Positions 50,005-61,103 of a stretch of DNA of 64,000 nt are shown piece after piece (within the stretch, counting starts at the first letter, position 1; every line of letters begins with the position of its first letter). The position numbers and the translations under genes were made by a program. The notes under the pieces were generated by a model. The model was not told where the DNA came from, searched no databases, and worked only from the letters and a program-made list of their open reading frames with translations. This DNA is from Capillidium heterosporum. Lineage: Eukaryota; Entomophthoromycota; Entomophthoromycetes; Entomophthorales; Capillidiaceae. Location of the stretch: NCBI GenBank assembly GCA_016630905.1, contig WBMQ01000004.1:2170001-2234000 (forward strand), in the 5' to 3' direction.

Positions 50005-50118
50005 CTTGGATTTTTGAAATTTAGTAACTGTTCAACTCTTGTTGTCAAGGAGTGAAGGTTAATGACACATCACATTTAGAACTAAATACAAACTTTAGCC
50101 AATAAAATACACTTATCC

Positions 50119-50224
50119 AGTGTTCTGCAAAACGAATCGTGACTCTTCAAGCTAACCAATTATTTAACACAGAATTCCAATTTTTGGGAAATAGAAGGAA
50201 TCATGATTCGTCTTGCAGAACACT
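50119..50224. mobile_element. 106-bp MITE-like element with 30-bp terminal inverted repeats
   Basis: Starts AGTGTTCTGCAAAACGAATC and ends with an imperfect inverse copy (GATTCGTCTTGCAGAACACT); about 27 of 30 positions pair. The 46-nt interior is AT-rich and non-coding. The TIR start resembles Tc1/mariner-type ends (CAGTG...), but a clear TA duplication is not preserved on both sides. It lies just upstream of the F-box gene, between it and the next decayed copy. Confidence 0.75.
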
Positions 50225-50500
50225 ATATTCATCCCTTTCAATTTGTTATTCTTAGAAGCTAATGGCACAATTCTCTGATTTAGACTAGTACAAAAAGCTT
50301 GATAAATTGTTGCATGTTGTGATATTTTCCAAATACTTTAGTATGGAAGTGATAAAGGTATATAGAACATAAATTTAAGTAGACGCTATGTTAAAATCTT
50401 TGTTATATTTAGATGTAATTTTTGAGAATGCTTAAAAGCCTGTAGCTTAAGCATTTGCTTGGGAAAATTAACACTTAGAAGCAGATACAATGATATATAT
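50225..50500. other. Short intergenic stretch
   Basis: Nothing recognised between the MITE-like element and the second F-box/LRR copy. Confidence 0.4.
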
Positions 50501-50551
50501 CAGAGTTGCAAGGAATTCAATACTCATCATTGGTAAAGTTGACAAATTCCA

Positions 50552-51176
50552 TCAGGAGCCGATTGAAAACAAACTAAATAAACTCGATTTCCTCTCTAAG
50601 GATAGTGACAAACTGCAACTTGCACTTCTAGCTCTAATTCTTTTTGCTGAAAGCTGTAGTTTAGATTGCCTTGTGTGACTTTGAGAAGGACATACCAATA
50701 GGTTTATTAATTTACATAGCTGACCCTGTAACATTACAAATAAATAGAAACCCAAGCTTAACTTTTCCAAAAGTTGTAATTGAAGGATTGGGCTGGTACA
50801 TTTTACTTTCTTGAAAAGATTGCATTGCACCTTACCGTATAAGATAAAATATGATAGTTTAGGTAGGTAAAGGAGTAGATTCATCAGAATAGTATCAAAG
50901 GAGTTGTCTAGGTTCAAGGTAATATCTTTTTATTGAATCTAGGCTTATCAGTTTGGAAAAGCTATGGTCTACAAAACGGGTGTAGTTTTGCAATTTGTTA
51001 TAGTTGCTGAATCTTAAGCCCAGGTGTCGAAGTTCTAGGAAAAAGCTTAAAGGGATGGTGTTGATATAGAAAAGATAACTGGGAAGTATCAACTTCGATA
51101 AACGCTTGATTTTGAGTCCTTTATAAATTAATAGAAATAAAAGGCAATTCTGTTTGAAATTATAAGTTTTAACCAA
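50552..51176 (-). pseudogene. Decayed F-box/LRR relative, copy 2
   Basis: Two minus-strand segments match the LRR part of the better-preserved copy: INTIPLSFFLELRHLGLRFS (gene: VNAIPLNYFLVLQVLDLGF) and LPKLSYFILYGKVQCNLFKK with VKCTSPILQLQLLEKLSLGF (gene: LPKLSHLTLQG...VKCTSPIVRLQLLGKYSLGF). The frame changes at about 50,900 and the N-terminal F-box part is missing. The 3' end is not like the gene: it runs into serine- and arginine-rich noise. Confidence 0.78.
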
Positions 51177-51675
51177 CAGTTTATCAACACCATTCCTATT
51201 CCAAACTAAATCGAGATCTTATAGTACATAAAATGTAAAGCGGTGATGGGATTTAGGCAGTAGTATCAACGTATGTACATTCTAGATACTCAATTATGGA
51301 TTTATTTCAAATAATTGTTAACAGTATCTAGTAAATGATCGTATATTCGAATGTAGATACATTTTTTAGTTGAAAACTGTAAAAATTTACAGACAAGTAA
51401 AGATCAATATATATATTATCGGTTCTAGGTATCGATAAATTTTAGTATATCAATGTTGAAAGTTACATAGTTCACAAATATGTCTAAAAAGAATAATATT
51501 CCAAGATAAGTGTAAAACTATAGTGAAGTTTTAACACTTTCTACCTATTTAAGCACTGCTGTACAATGTAATAAATATAAAGTTTATTTATAGTAATTAT
51601 AGTATGTTGATAGGCCCAGCTGTAGTCAAGCTTATAGGTAGATAGAGCTAGGATAAGAGGTGGGTTGATACCAGT
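51177..51675. other. Intergenic
   Basis: AT-rich, nothing supported. Confidence 0.4.
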
Positions 51676-53150
51676 TTAGGCATCTTCAGAGTCACTAATA
51701 TCGAAACTGCCTTCCTCATTTGAATCCCAATATGTATCGAAGAAACTTTCCTCATCAAGATACTCATCTGTGTTGAAGTTACTTTAACCGTCTCATTCCC
51801 AAGGCGTATTGTTCTGATTTAAGCTATTTCAGATCTCTTTTTCGAAGCTATCTTCCAATAGAAAATCTGGAGCACCAAACACAGACTCTTTTGAAAGCAT
51901 GGACTGCAACACACCTTGGAACTAAACAACCTGGTAAATGCATTTGACGACTGCGCTTTGATCCACTAGACGAGTTGAATTTGAGTTTTGGGCAGGGTTA
52001 TGAACTATAGGTTGAGATTGGCTTCTAAATGTTGATCGAAAACTATGTTGCCGATTTTAATCCGTTGACACATGTAAGGCCAGATAGTTAAGTTGACAAG
52101 GTAATGCAGCTGGAACTGTATAACAGTTAAAAGATAATCTCCTAGCTCTATTTTCCCTAACAGCTCCAACCGAACGATAGAGCTACTACACTTGACATCT
52201 TATTATAGACCTTACCTCGCAGTATAAGCTGAGAAAGGCTAGGTAGATTGAGAATAATATCTATCAATCTGTCGTTGAAATTCAAATTTATACGGAGGTT
52301 CAAGTACCTGAGGTTGACGAGCTTCGGTTGGTATCGTATCCGACTTTAAAGTTAAACTCACCAGATTGTAGAAACTGAAGTCCATAAAGCTTTCCTACTT
52401 GACCAATTCGATAAAACTATCCAATTCTAGGTCTAGATGCTGAATTTTTGGAAAGCAATGTAAAGGAAAGCTATCCAAGTGCCTAATAAAGTTGACGAGT
52501 ATCAACTTCTTCATATGTGGGAAAGTAATCGAAACGATGGGTACCCTAAAGTTGTACGAATCAAAGTGCAGTTGCAATGCTCTCAAACTGGGAAACAGTT
52601 CGTTTATTTCAACCAGGACTTGATCGTTGTTAAGCTTGAGGCAGTAGGTTAAAGAATGTAGCTGCGATAACCTGAAGTTCCTTAAAAAACTTAAATCACC
52701 ATCATAGTTAAATTCCATGTTGAAACCAAGGTGCTCCAGATTGTCCAAAGTGTAAAGGAAGTATATTGTAGTTGATAATGGATTGGTGAAGGTTATCCTA
52801 AGTCTTTTCTACTTCGCTGGAAACATAGGTAAAATATCAAAGGTGCTAAAAGTATACTGATTGAAAAGTTCGATATCCTCGAAGTTACAAAGAGCCTTTA
52901 AGTTCAAAAAAGTAGAAATAGTTATGGAAAACCAACTTGGCAAATTTACTGTATTTGCAAACTAAACTTGTAAATTCTTGTTAATCATTCCTTAAAGACA
53001 GAGACTGTGCTATAAATTGCTAGTAGATCTTAGCAAGTAAGAAGCAGCTAAGTTGGTGGTTGCACAGCCATAAACTGAGGCAGTCGAAGCTCTCAAAGTT
53101 ACTATAGCTTCAACAATGAGATCAGGTAAGTTAGTGAAGTTAGTGTTCAT
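51676..53150 (-). pseudogene. Decayed F-box/LRR relative, copy 3
   Basis: A start ATG at 53150 opens MNTNFTNLPDLIVEAIV, an F-box beginning; the next block continues in another frame as ESFDCLSLWL...LLAKIY (gene: ERSDCLKLRY...LALVKIY). At 52395-52748 an LRR block is intact: MDNLEHLGFNMEFNYDGDLS through FPLHCFPKIQHLDLELDSF. The 3' end is an acidic tail (NTDEYLDEESFFDTYWDSNE, stop at 51678-51676), unlike the decapeptide tail of the intact copy. Several stops and frame changes, so it is dead or nearly so. Confidence 0.75.
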
Positions 53151-53473
53151 TATCAATTTTGGTAGCTTTGGTTGATACAAATCAAACTCATTCTGTGTTT
53201 AAACTTTTCTTGACTAAGTTACATAAACTGATTCTTTCCTTTGAACTCGATCCAATCATCAGTTACTTCAACGCATCTAATTTTCATAGAAATTGATAGC
53301 ACAAATCTCAACTTACAATTTGCAAAGATATAGCCTTTTTAGGTAGACTACAAATTAAAAAACTAAATATCCTACCTCTAATAAAAAGTAATAAATATTG
53401 GCCACTGTATATAGTCAAATCTCTGTAAAAACAATCTACTTATAGCTTTAAAGTAAAAATTTTAATTCCCAAG
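53151..53473. other. Intergenic
   Basis: AT-rich gap of 0.3 kb upstream of F-box copy 3 and downstream of TRPC; nothing seen. Confidence 0.45.
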
Positions 53474-55760
53474 TCAAATCGCTTTAACCTTCTCCAAGAA
53501 CATCTTGATCAAGTTGGCATCCTTCTGCTTCGTCTCCTTATCCTCAACTCCTGAAGATATATCTACAGCATAAGGTCTTACCTTGGCAATAGCTTCTTCC
53601 ACATTGTTAATCGTCAACCCTCCAGCCAAAAAGATGCCTGGGTTGGACCTACGAACGACGCACTGATTAGGCTCCAACTTCAACAAGCCATGGAAGCCAT
53701 CGAAATCCTCTTGCAGTTTTTTGGCCAAATCCCAATCGAAAGTTTTACCAGACCCGCCGCTCAATTTGGAGTTGGGGACAATGGTATCCAAGAGGGCGAA
53801 AGCGTGCAGGTTGGGGGTAGCAATAGCTAATGGCTTATCCAACTGAGTACCGATGTGGAAGGCCCGAATGGTAGGCTTGGTTAAAAATTTGGAGTAAGCC
53901 TCCGGTTCATCGCCATGCAGCTGAATAAGGTCTAAGCCTACGTATTCGGCCACATAGTTACAATAGTCGGCGGGTTGGTTTTGAAAGACACCTACCAACT
54001 TGGGTCGGGGCTGTGCCTCTACCAGGCTACGGTGCCACTGGAACCAGTCGGCATTGGTTTCAGAAGGAGTAGGTTGAATGGGATCGAAATCCAGCTTCTT
54101 GATGGCGTCGGCAATGGCTTTAGCTTGATCTAGGGTAACTTGTCGCGACGAGTTTGCGAATACTAAACCTAAAAAGTCGGCTCCATTTTCAGCCGCAACT
54201 ACTGCATCCTCCACTGTCTTCAAACCACAGATCTTAACCTTAGTCTTGTGGACGACTTCAACCGGTTTAGGTTTAGATATCCCTTTAAGTTGGTCGATAA
54301 ACTTCTTGGGATCTTCACTGCGCATTAATGCTTCGCCCACCAACACTCCTTTAACTTTAGTGGGGTCATAATGTTCGACGTCAGCTCTAGAGTTAATTCC
54401 ACTTAAAGCGACTAGAATTGTACCTTCGGGAACTAGATCGGCTAACCTACTGGTAGTATTGATATCGACTTTGAAGCTATGCAGGTTGCGGTTGTTTACA
54501 CCGATGACACGGGCTCCCACTTCGATAGCCAATAGCATCTCTGGTTCGGTGTTGACTTCGACTAGAGGTTCCATTCCCAACTGTCGGGCGATCTGTAGCA
54601 ACTCGATAAGTTCATTACGACTTAAGATGGCAACAATCAGCAAGATAGTATCAGCACCGTACAGTTTACTTTCATAAACTTGGTACTTGTCGACGATAAA
54701 GTCTTTACGTAAGATGGCAGGTCGATCCAAGAATCTACCTACGACGTCGCGAGCCTGACGCATGTCAATTAAGCTACCTTTGAACCAGTTAGGTTCAGTT
54801 AAGACAGAGATGACGCTGGCTCCAGCATTGGCGTAAACTAAGGCTTGGCAGCCGGCTATGGCGTCTACATTGATATCCCCCTTACTTGGAGAAGCTCGTT
54901 TAATCTCAGCTAGGACGGCAGTACCTTCTCTGTGGGAGTTCAACTTGTCATAGAGGTTGATAGGTATGGTACAGGTCAACGCTATCAGCTTCTTGAGGTC
55001 GGTAAGACTCTGACCCGGTAGAGACATGGCCACCAAAACTTCTTCACGACGTTTAGCTGCGATCTTGACTAAAATGGAATTTTTCTCGTCGACAACTTCT
55101 TCTCGCTTCTCCTCAGGGATGGGTAACGATAACCTAGGCACTTCAATTTGATTCCCCTCCCAAGTACCATGCTCCCATTTGAGGAAGTTGGCGAACATGG
55201 TCTTACCATGTTGACTTAGGACACTTTCGGGATGGAATTGGACTCCTTCGATACACAATTCTCGGTGTCGGATACCTTGGATGACTCCTGTATCAGTATA
55301 GCTGGTGATGCATAACTCTTGGGGTAAAGTTGGGAAACTACCGGCCAAGGAATGGTATCGTGTTACTGCCACCCGTTGTGGTACTCCTTGGTAGAGACCA
55401 CTGCCGTCATGAATGAGCTGGGAGGTCTTGCCGTGAACTATGGTACCTACCTTGGAGACAACCCCACCGTAGAGTTCGTAGACACATTGGAGACCTAGAC
55501 ATACACCTAAGATGGGAATCTTACCAGCAAAGTGCTGGATGGCCTCCATAGAGATGCCTGATGAGGTGGCTGGATTACCAGGTCCTGGGGAAATGACCTA
55601 GGTTACGAGGGTTGACATCTATAAGTTGCTGCAGGGTAACTTTGTCGTTACGGAAGACTACTACTGAAGCCCCTAAGGAACACAGGTACTGGTAGACATT
55701 CCAAGTGAAACTGTCGTAATTGTCGATTAAAATCGTCTGTGTTCTCGTACCGTCGACCAT
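53474..55760 (-). CDS. TRPC: Trifunctional tryptophan biosynthesis protein (GATase - IGPS - PRAI), one frame break
   Basis: Fungal fusion: glutamine amidotransferase subunit of anthranilate synthase, indole-3-glycerol-phosphate synthase and phosphoribosyl-anthranilate isomerase. Start chosen at 55760 ([20 protein letters not shown]); the frame is also open upstream to an ATG at 55847. GATase: nucleophile in GVCLGLQ (about 55,500) and His/Glu in [81 protein letters not shown] and VDISSGVED. At 55597-55602 (CCTAGG) one surplus base breaks the frame: NPRNL must continue [16 protein letters not shown], which is encoded one base later. Without it the protein has 761 residues, the usual length. No introns. 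All three active sites look intact, so a functional product is expected if the surplus base is an error or is skipped. Confidence 0.94.
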
Positions 55761-55849
55761 CTTCTTGTTAACTTTGCGTTCGATAAAGCTGCAAAGAAGT
55801 TTGAGTTGGATTTCTCTTGTACCTTTGAGCTCGTCATTTGTTTTCAAAA

Positions 55850-56637
55850 TTTAACAAAAGTTGCAAATCTCGATTTAGCTAAATTTAAGACTATTCAATT
55901 AAGCTAAATGAGATGTCTGTAGGGCCTTATACCATTTGTTTAGCATCTTGTCGGTTGATTTGAAATTTGCAGCTTTACATTTTTTAGGCTTAATTGTAAG
56001 TGATTTCTGAGCCAATCGAAATGATCATGAGTCATACCAAATCCTTCTTTCCAAAGAACTAGATTCCAATGTGGTGATCTACCATAGTAAAGTTATACTA
56101 GGTATCGGCTGTAAAATGATGCCGAATAACAAGCCATCTATAACAATCGTATTGACAAATGCAATCCTCTAACCTTTTAAATCAATATTGGATTTGCTGG
56201 ATTTCAATCCAAGGCGAAACTCAAGCAATTTGTAAAGTTACCTCCAATCACAAACTCGGCAAAAATTCGAACCTTCCCACGACTTGTATAGCCTATTAAC
56301 TGGGATTGTCTACAAATTCTACTACTAAAATATGGGCAACTTTCTGGTCATCACTTTCAACTGAACTCTTGTCTTTGAAACCTTTTATTGCAATAAGTTA
56401 GGGAGATTAGTTTACTCCTTGGTGCGTATCATATTTAATTTTACACTATTGTAGATCGGTGAAATTACTAAAGTGACAAATGAGATGGATTGATTTGCAT
56501 GAAACCTATTTCCAACTCAGCCTATTGGAAGCAGAGCTGAAGGCTATGATGGAAATGGTAAACTTCCACCAAGTTGGAGTTGTGCTGAAACTCAAGGTGA
56601 CTGCTACCTACTTCTTAACACTGCTAGTAAAAGAAAG
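55850..56637. other. Divergent intergenic region TRPC / RING gene
   Basis: About 0.8 kb between divergent start codons; no feature recognised. Confidence 0.45.
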
Positions 56638-57593
56638 ATGACAATTGCCAACTTGAGACGAATCAAGAGTATAAGCTTATGTATACTAGTCTTTGCTAAA
56701 CTTGACGAAATCTAGGTAATGTAACCTTATCCCCAACCGAATCCTCGAGCAAGGTCAATAGCACTTCCGTTCCAGATAGCAACCCAACTCCAAGTTCACC
56801 TTTAAAAGTCTTTGACTGTAACATATGGTAGGTATCCTTTATGCTACTAGATTTGTTAAACTATTTTGCTAGTTTTGATACGGTAACCTTACCGGTAGTA
56901 ACCCAATGCGGACACCTTTACTGCTGGCCCTGCCTATTCAGCTGGTTGGAATTGACTCCCCATACCCCCAACTGTCCCGTATGTAAGGAAGCCTGTAACA
57001 AGGATAAGGTTGTGCCTATCTACGGTAGGGGTAAAGATTGTGTCGATCCTAGGTTCGCATTTTTATTGAGAAAGTGCTCATAGCTTTCTAGGAAATTGAC
57101 TATGATACCCAAACGCCCCGAAGGTAAAACGGATCGCTTGGATGAGATAACTGCCATTGAAAATTTATTGTACATGTTGGGATATCAGCCAACTAGCATG
57201 GTGTTCGACGCCAGGCAGAATGCGTTGGTCCACTCTTCCCAGGCTCAGGTATTTTTTATTTTAGTTGCAAATGCTTATATATCTATATTTGTAGAGCCAA
57301 ACTGGTTACGACGGTGATGAATGTAAGTTTACTATGCAAAAATTTTAATTTAATTTCAAGTTCTTTATTGGCTTAAAGTCTTCACCACTATCTTCAAGGA
57401 AACATGGTTTATAGTCCAGTCGTTTGCAGCCATGATGGTTAGTCATTTTTCTGTTCATTTCTTGGGGCCTGAATACGCCCACCAATTGTTTGGTTCCATG
57501 ATGCGCAGGTTTATCTTCTTACCAATACTCTTGGCCCTCTTAGCTTTCGGCTTGAAGTGGATCTTCGCCGCCTACTTTGTCAATCCTTCTTAA
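56638..57593 (+). CDS. Membrane-anchored RING E3 ubiquitin ligase, RNF5/RNF185/RMA1-like
   Basis: ER-anchored E3 expected to ubiquitinate misfolded membrane proteins (ERAD). Six exons: 56638-56668, 56716-56827, 56873-57052, 57092-57248, 57295-57322 and 57361-57593; 741 nt, 246 residues, all frames compatible, introns 38-47 nt. A Ser/Pro-rich lead precedes a C3HC4 RING: FDCNIC, CGHLYCWPC, CPVCK, then the family signature VVPIYGRGKDCVDPR and PKRPEG. The C-terminus has a hydrophobic span (FIFLPILLALLAFGLKWIFA) that would anchor it in the membrane, after a second mildly hydrophobic part. The start is inferred from frame and a short first exon and is less sure than the rest. Confidence 0.9.
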
Positions 57594-58689
57594 TCTATTA
57601 TTGCCTTGGATTGAAGGCTGGATTTATCTTCTATTATCTGTCGATTGAAAATGTTTTTAAAGCTTTGGCCGTCGTTATTCTAAGTGTAGCTGTATACATG
57701 TGCTTCAAACGTGCTAACTTTCGTCCTCAACTTCTCCTATCTCCCATTCTGTCTTTTCTCTAAGGACCCTCGTATCTCTCACCTATCTTTCAGGTTTATT
57801 TATAAAGTAATGTAATTATATTTTTCAAACTTTTTCAACACTTTTAAAAAGCTGTCTACTATAATTAATAAAACACCGTTCAACTTTCCAACATGTTACT
57901 TGATATATACTACTCTTTTAGCAATTAGCATATAATATTTAGTTTTAAAATCTAATTGTTGAGATTATAAACTATATAGCAAGGTAAAATATAGCATTCA
58001 CTAAATGGAATAATGATATTCTTAATATATTAACTTTATAGTATTGCATCTAATACAATTTAATAGATACTTACATGAGATTGAATTTTACAAGAGCAAA
58101 ATCTCTTTAAAATATAAAGTTAAACATCATATATAGCATTCTATTTAAAACAGAGATACTATAAATATTGGCTGTTAAGATAAAATAGTAGTTTTTTAAA
58201 TTATAGGTATCTGTACTTTCAAGTTCTTACATTTTGCTCAATATTGAAGGTTATTGTAAGAGATCAACTTTAGAATCCTATTGCTTAAATCTCCTAGGTC
58301 TTATATAAGGAGACTATATAGCTATAAAACATTTATTATACGCTTGTAATTTCATACATATTAATCGATCGATATACATTTGTTTAATTCATAGCATATT
58401 TTAATAAAGCGGATGGAGGCTTGTTTTACAAGACAATTGAGTCGTCATAAAAGCTAAAGCTTATCCAATAAGAATTTTATAGCTAACTACAATCATCCAT
58501 AATTGAATGCATCACAAACTCATTAAAACCTTAACACAATAAGAAACTTTTCAATTGACAATCCTTTCAAGCCTATTGGCTAGTTCCAAATATAGAAAAT
58601 CTCCAACTGAGCAATCCAATACATCTTTATATTCAAGCTCCAAGTTCGAAAATCCAACTCAAAAGTAGTCCACGCTAGCAAGAAGTACG
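57594..58689. other. Intergenic, very AT-rich
   Basis: No gene or repeat supported; PFS2 promoter at the right end. Confidence 0.5.
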
Positions 58690-60749
58690 ATGGAAGGCGG
58701 TTACAAATTCAGCTTCCAACCCAACCCACGGCAGCAGTACAGCCAACATCAAGCCAATCCTGATCTGGAAAAGTTTGGCAAGGGATCCAACAACATACCT
58801 TTAGGACAACCACAGCCAACCCAAGCTCGAGCCAACAACTATGAAAATCACAACGACAACAAACGTATGAAGCCGGATATGAACGCCAACCCCGAGGAAG
58901 CTGTCTTTGATGGAAAAAGTTTGCGAAAATCGGTGCAACGACGTACCGTCGACTACAACGCTTCTTTAATAAACTATTTTGAAGTAAACTTTTTATACTT
59001 TGGTAAGGTATTAATTTAGCATTATCTTGTATTTTTGAAGAGACGTCCTTGGTACAGAGATAACTTGCAGAATACCTTTTTATTGCCTTCACCTATGTAC
59101 AACATAAAAGTGCGTTCACCTTTCACTTGACTTCAATACTTACATTTTATAATGTGAAATATAGATGCTACCACCAAGTCAGCAGTTAAGTAGACCTTCC
59201 AATGCTATAGCAACCAAATGGGTCAGTACCTCCTCCAACAAGAACCGATGTCCCATCAACGTGGTTCGGGTATATACTTATATATTTTACATATTTTTAA
59301 ATTGTAACAGTGGACACCGGAAGGTCGAAGATTAATAACTGGTTGTGCGACTGGAGAGTTCACCTTATGGAACGGATTATTCTTTAACTTTGAAACTATC
59401 TTACAGGTAGCCTTTGATAAACTTCAAGATATTTATACTATTTCTTTTCAATAAGGCCCACGAAGTCGCAGTACGGGCGATGGAATGGAGTCACAACGAC
59501 AACTGGATGGTGACTGCTGATCACAACGGAATGATCAAATACTGGCAGTCCAACATGAATAACTTGAAGGAGTTTTCAGGCCATCAAGCTCCTATACGGG
59601 ATCTAGCGTAAGTCTTTTTTTGCAATGAAAGTTTAGCTTGATGAACCGACGCTTAGGTTTTCCTGTACCGACTCTAAGTTCGCCTCCTGTTCTGATGACA
59701 ACACTATAAAGATCTGGAACTTCAACGAGGGAGTTGAAGAACGCTCTCTATTAGGTGACTAAGCTTTCAAATCTATCCTAAACTCATATGCCTATTCAAT
59801 AGGCCATGCTACTGAAGTCAAATGTTTGGATTGGCATCCTTCCAAGGCACTGTTAGCTTCCGGATCTAAAGATCACATGTTGAAGTTCTGGGATCCTCGA
59901 ACTGGCAAAGGCTTAGTAACCTTGTAATTTGGCTTTTACTATTTTCAACTGATTTTATTTTACTTAAACTAGACACAACAACAAGAGCAGTATCTTGAGC
60001 CTGGAGTTCAACCAAAACGGCAACTGGATCGTAACTACTGCTCGAGACCAGCTCATCAAAGTCTTTGATATTCGAATGATGAAGGAGTTTGTAAGTCTAC
60101 GTGGCCATAAAAAGGAAGTTTCAGGTACCTACATTTCCTTCGTAACCCTTTAGTAAAGCTTTAATTCAACAGCGGTTGCCTGGCACCCCCACTACGAACG
60201 GATGTTTGCAACTGGGGGATCGGACGGAGCCATCAACTTTTGGGATATGAGGTAACACTCACTTTTCTTTACCAAAAATACTAACTTCCTCTTTGAAATC
60301 AGCTTGGATGCACCGGTTGGTACCTTGAAATCAGCTCACGACAACATCATCTGGAGTTTGGATTGGCATCCGGTAGGTCACATCCTAACTTCAGGAAGTA
60401 ACGACAACACCACTCGGTTCTGGACCAGACAACGTCCTGGCGATCCTCATGAAGCGCAATGAAGCTAGGTACAACGGTGGATCTATATTGGAGGACCCCT
60501 AATTTGGATTTAGTTGCCACAACCAACTTGAGTAATTATTTCTTTTGGTTTATGTACTAATGGTGGCAATTTCTTATTGTAGATTTCTCATTTGAAGAGG
60601 TTACTGACAACGCTAACCTCAGCGCTATACCTGGTTTAGGTAGAGGTGAAAGTACCAATGGGCTGACTGATGACTTTTTGAATTTGCCACCGGGACTGGG
60701 AAGTGGCTTTGACGGTGCCAATTTACCACCTGGGCTAGGAAACTTTTAA
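58690..60749 (+). CDS. PFS2: mRNA 3'-end processing WD40 protein Pfs2/WDR33
   Basis: Subunit of the cleavage and polyadenylation factor that contacts the AAUAAA-type signal. Exons: 58690-58983, 59041-59109, 59165-59269, 59311-59406, 59456-59607, 59657-59754, 59803-59923, 59973-60124, 60173-60251, about 60303-60531 and 60583-60749. The conserved lead is [15 protein letters not shown] plus [12 protein letters not shown] and LLPSPMY; seven WD40 blades follow ([96 protein letters not shown]) and end in [10 protein letters not shown]. After RPGDPHEAQ a TGA at 60460-60462 interrupts the frame. The next frames give [13 protein letters not shown] and then [10 protein letters not shown], continuing after an intron to a tail with two LPPGLG motifs. 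Confidence 0.92.
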
Positions 60750-61100
60750 CTTTACAATAAATGAGCCTATATTTTTATGTTGTTAATAGTTATGTTGTAT
60801 GTTATAAGGTTTTCTGCTGGTATATATATTTGTAGTTGTTAAGTCAATGTATAGATAACTGTATATATATGTGATAATTTTTAGTCCAAGAATTTATCTA
60901 TCTACTAACTCAATTCGGATTTACTTTATATTTTCCTACAAATTTATTAGTTAAAAGTATAAAGTGATGTTAAAAGAAAGTACTGGTGATTAGTTTGTAA
61001 AGACTTGAACATTTACTTTCAGATCTTTAAAAGCTCCAATTTAGAAGCATTTTCGATGAATAATGAAGATTTCTACCTCTGTGTATTCCTTTTTAGTGAT
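60750..61100. other. Intergenic
   Basis: PFS2 3' region; AT-rich, nothing else seen. Confidence 0.4.
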
Positions 61101-61103
61101 CTA

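Noticed and set aside
60469-60513. 45-nt intron GTACAAC...TTTAG in the PFS2 tail
   Set aside because: It has a good branch site and acceptor but lies after the TGA and deletes the RYNGG block, so it does not restore the gene.
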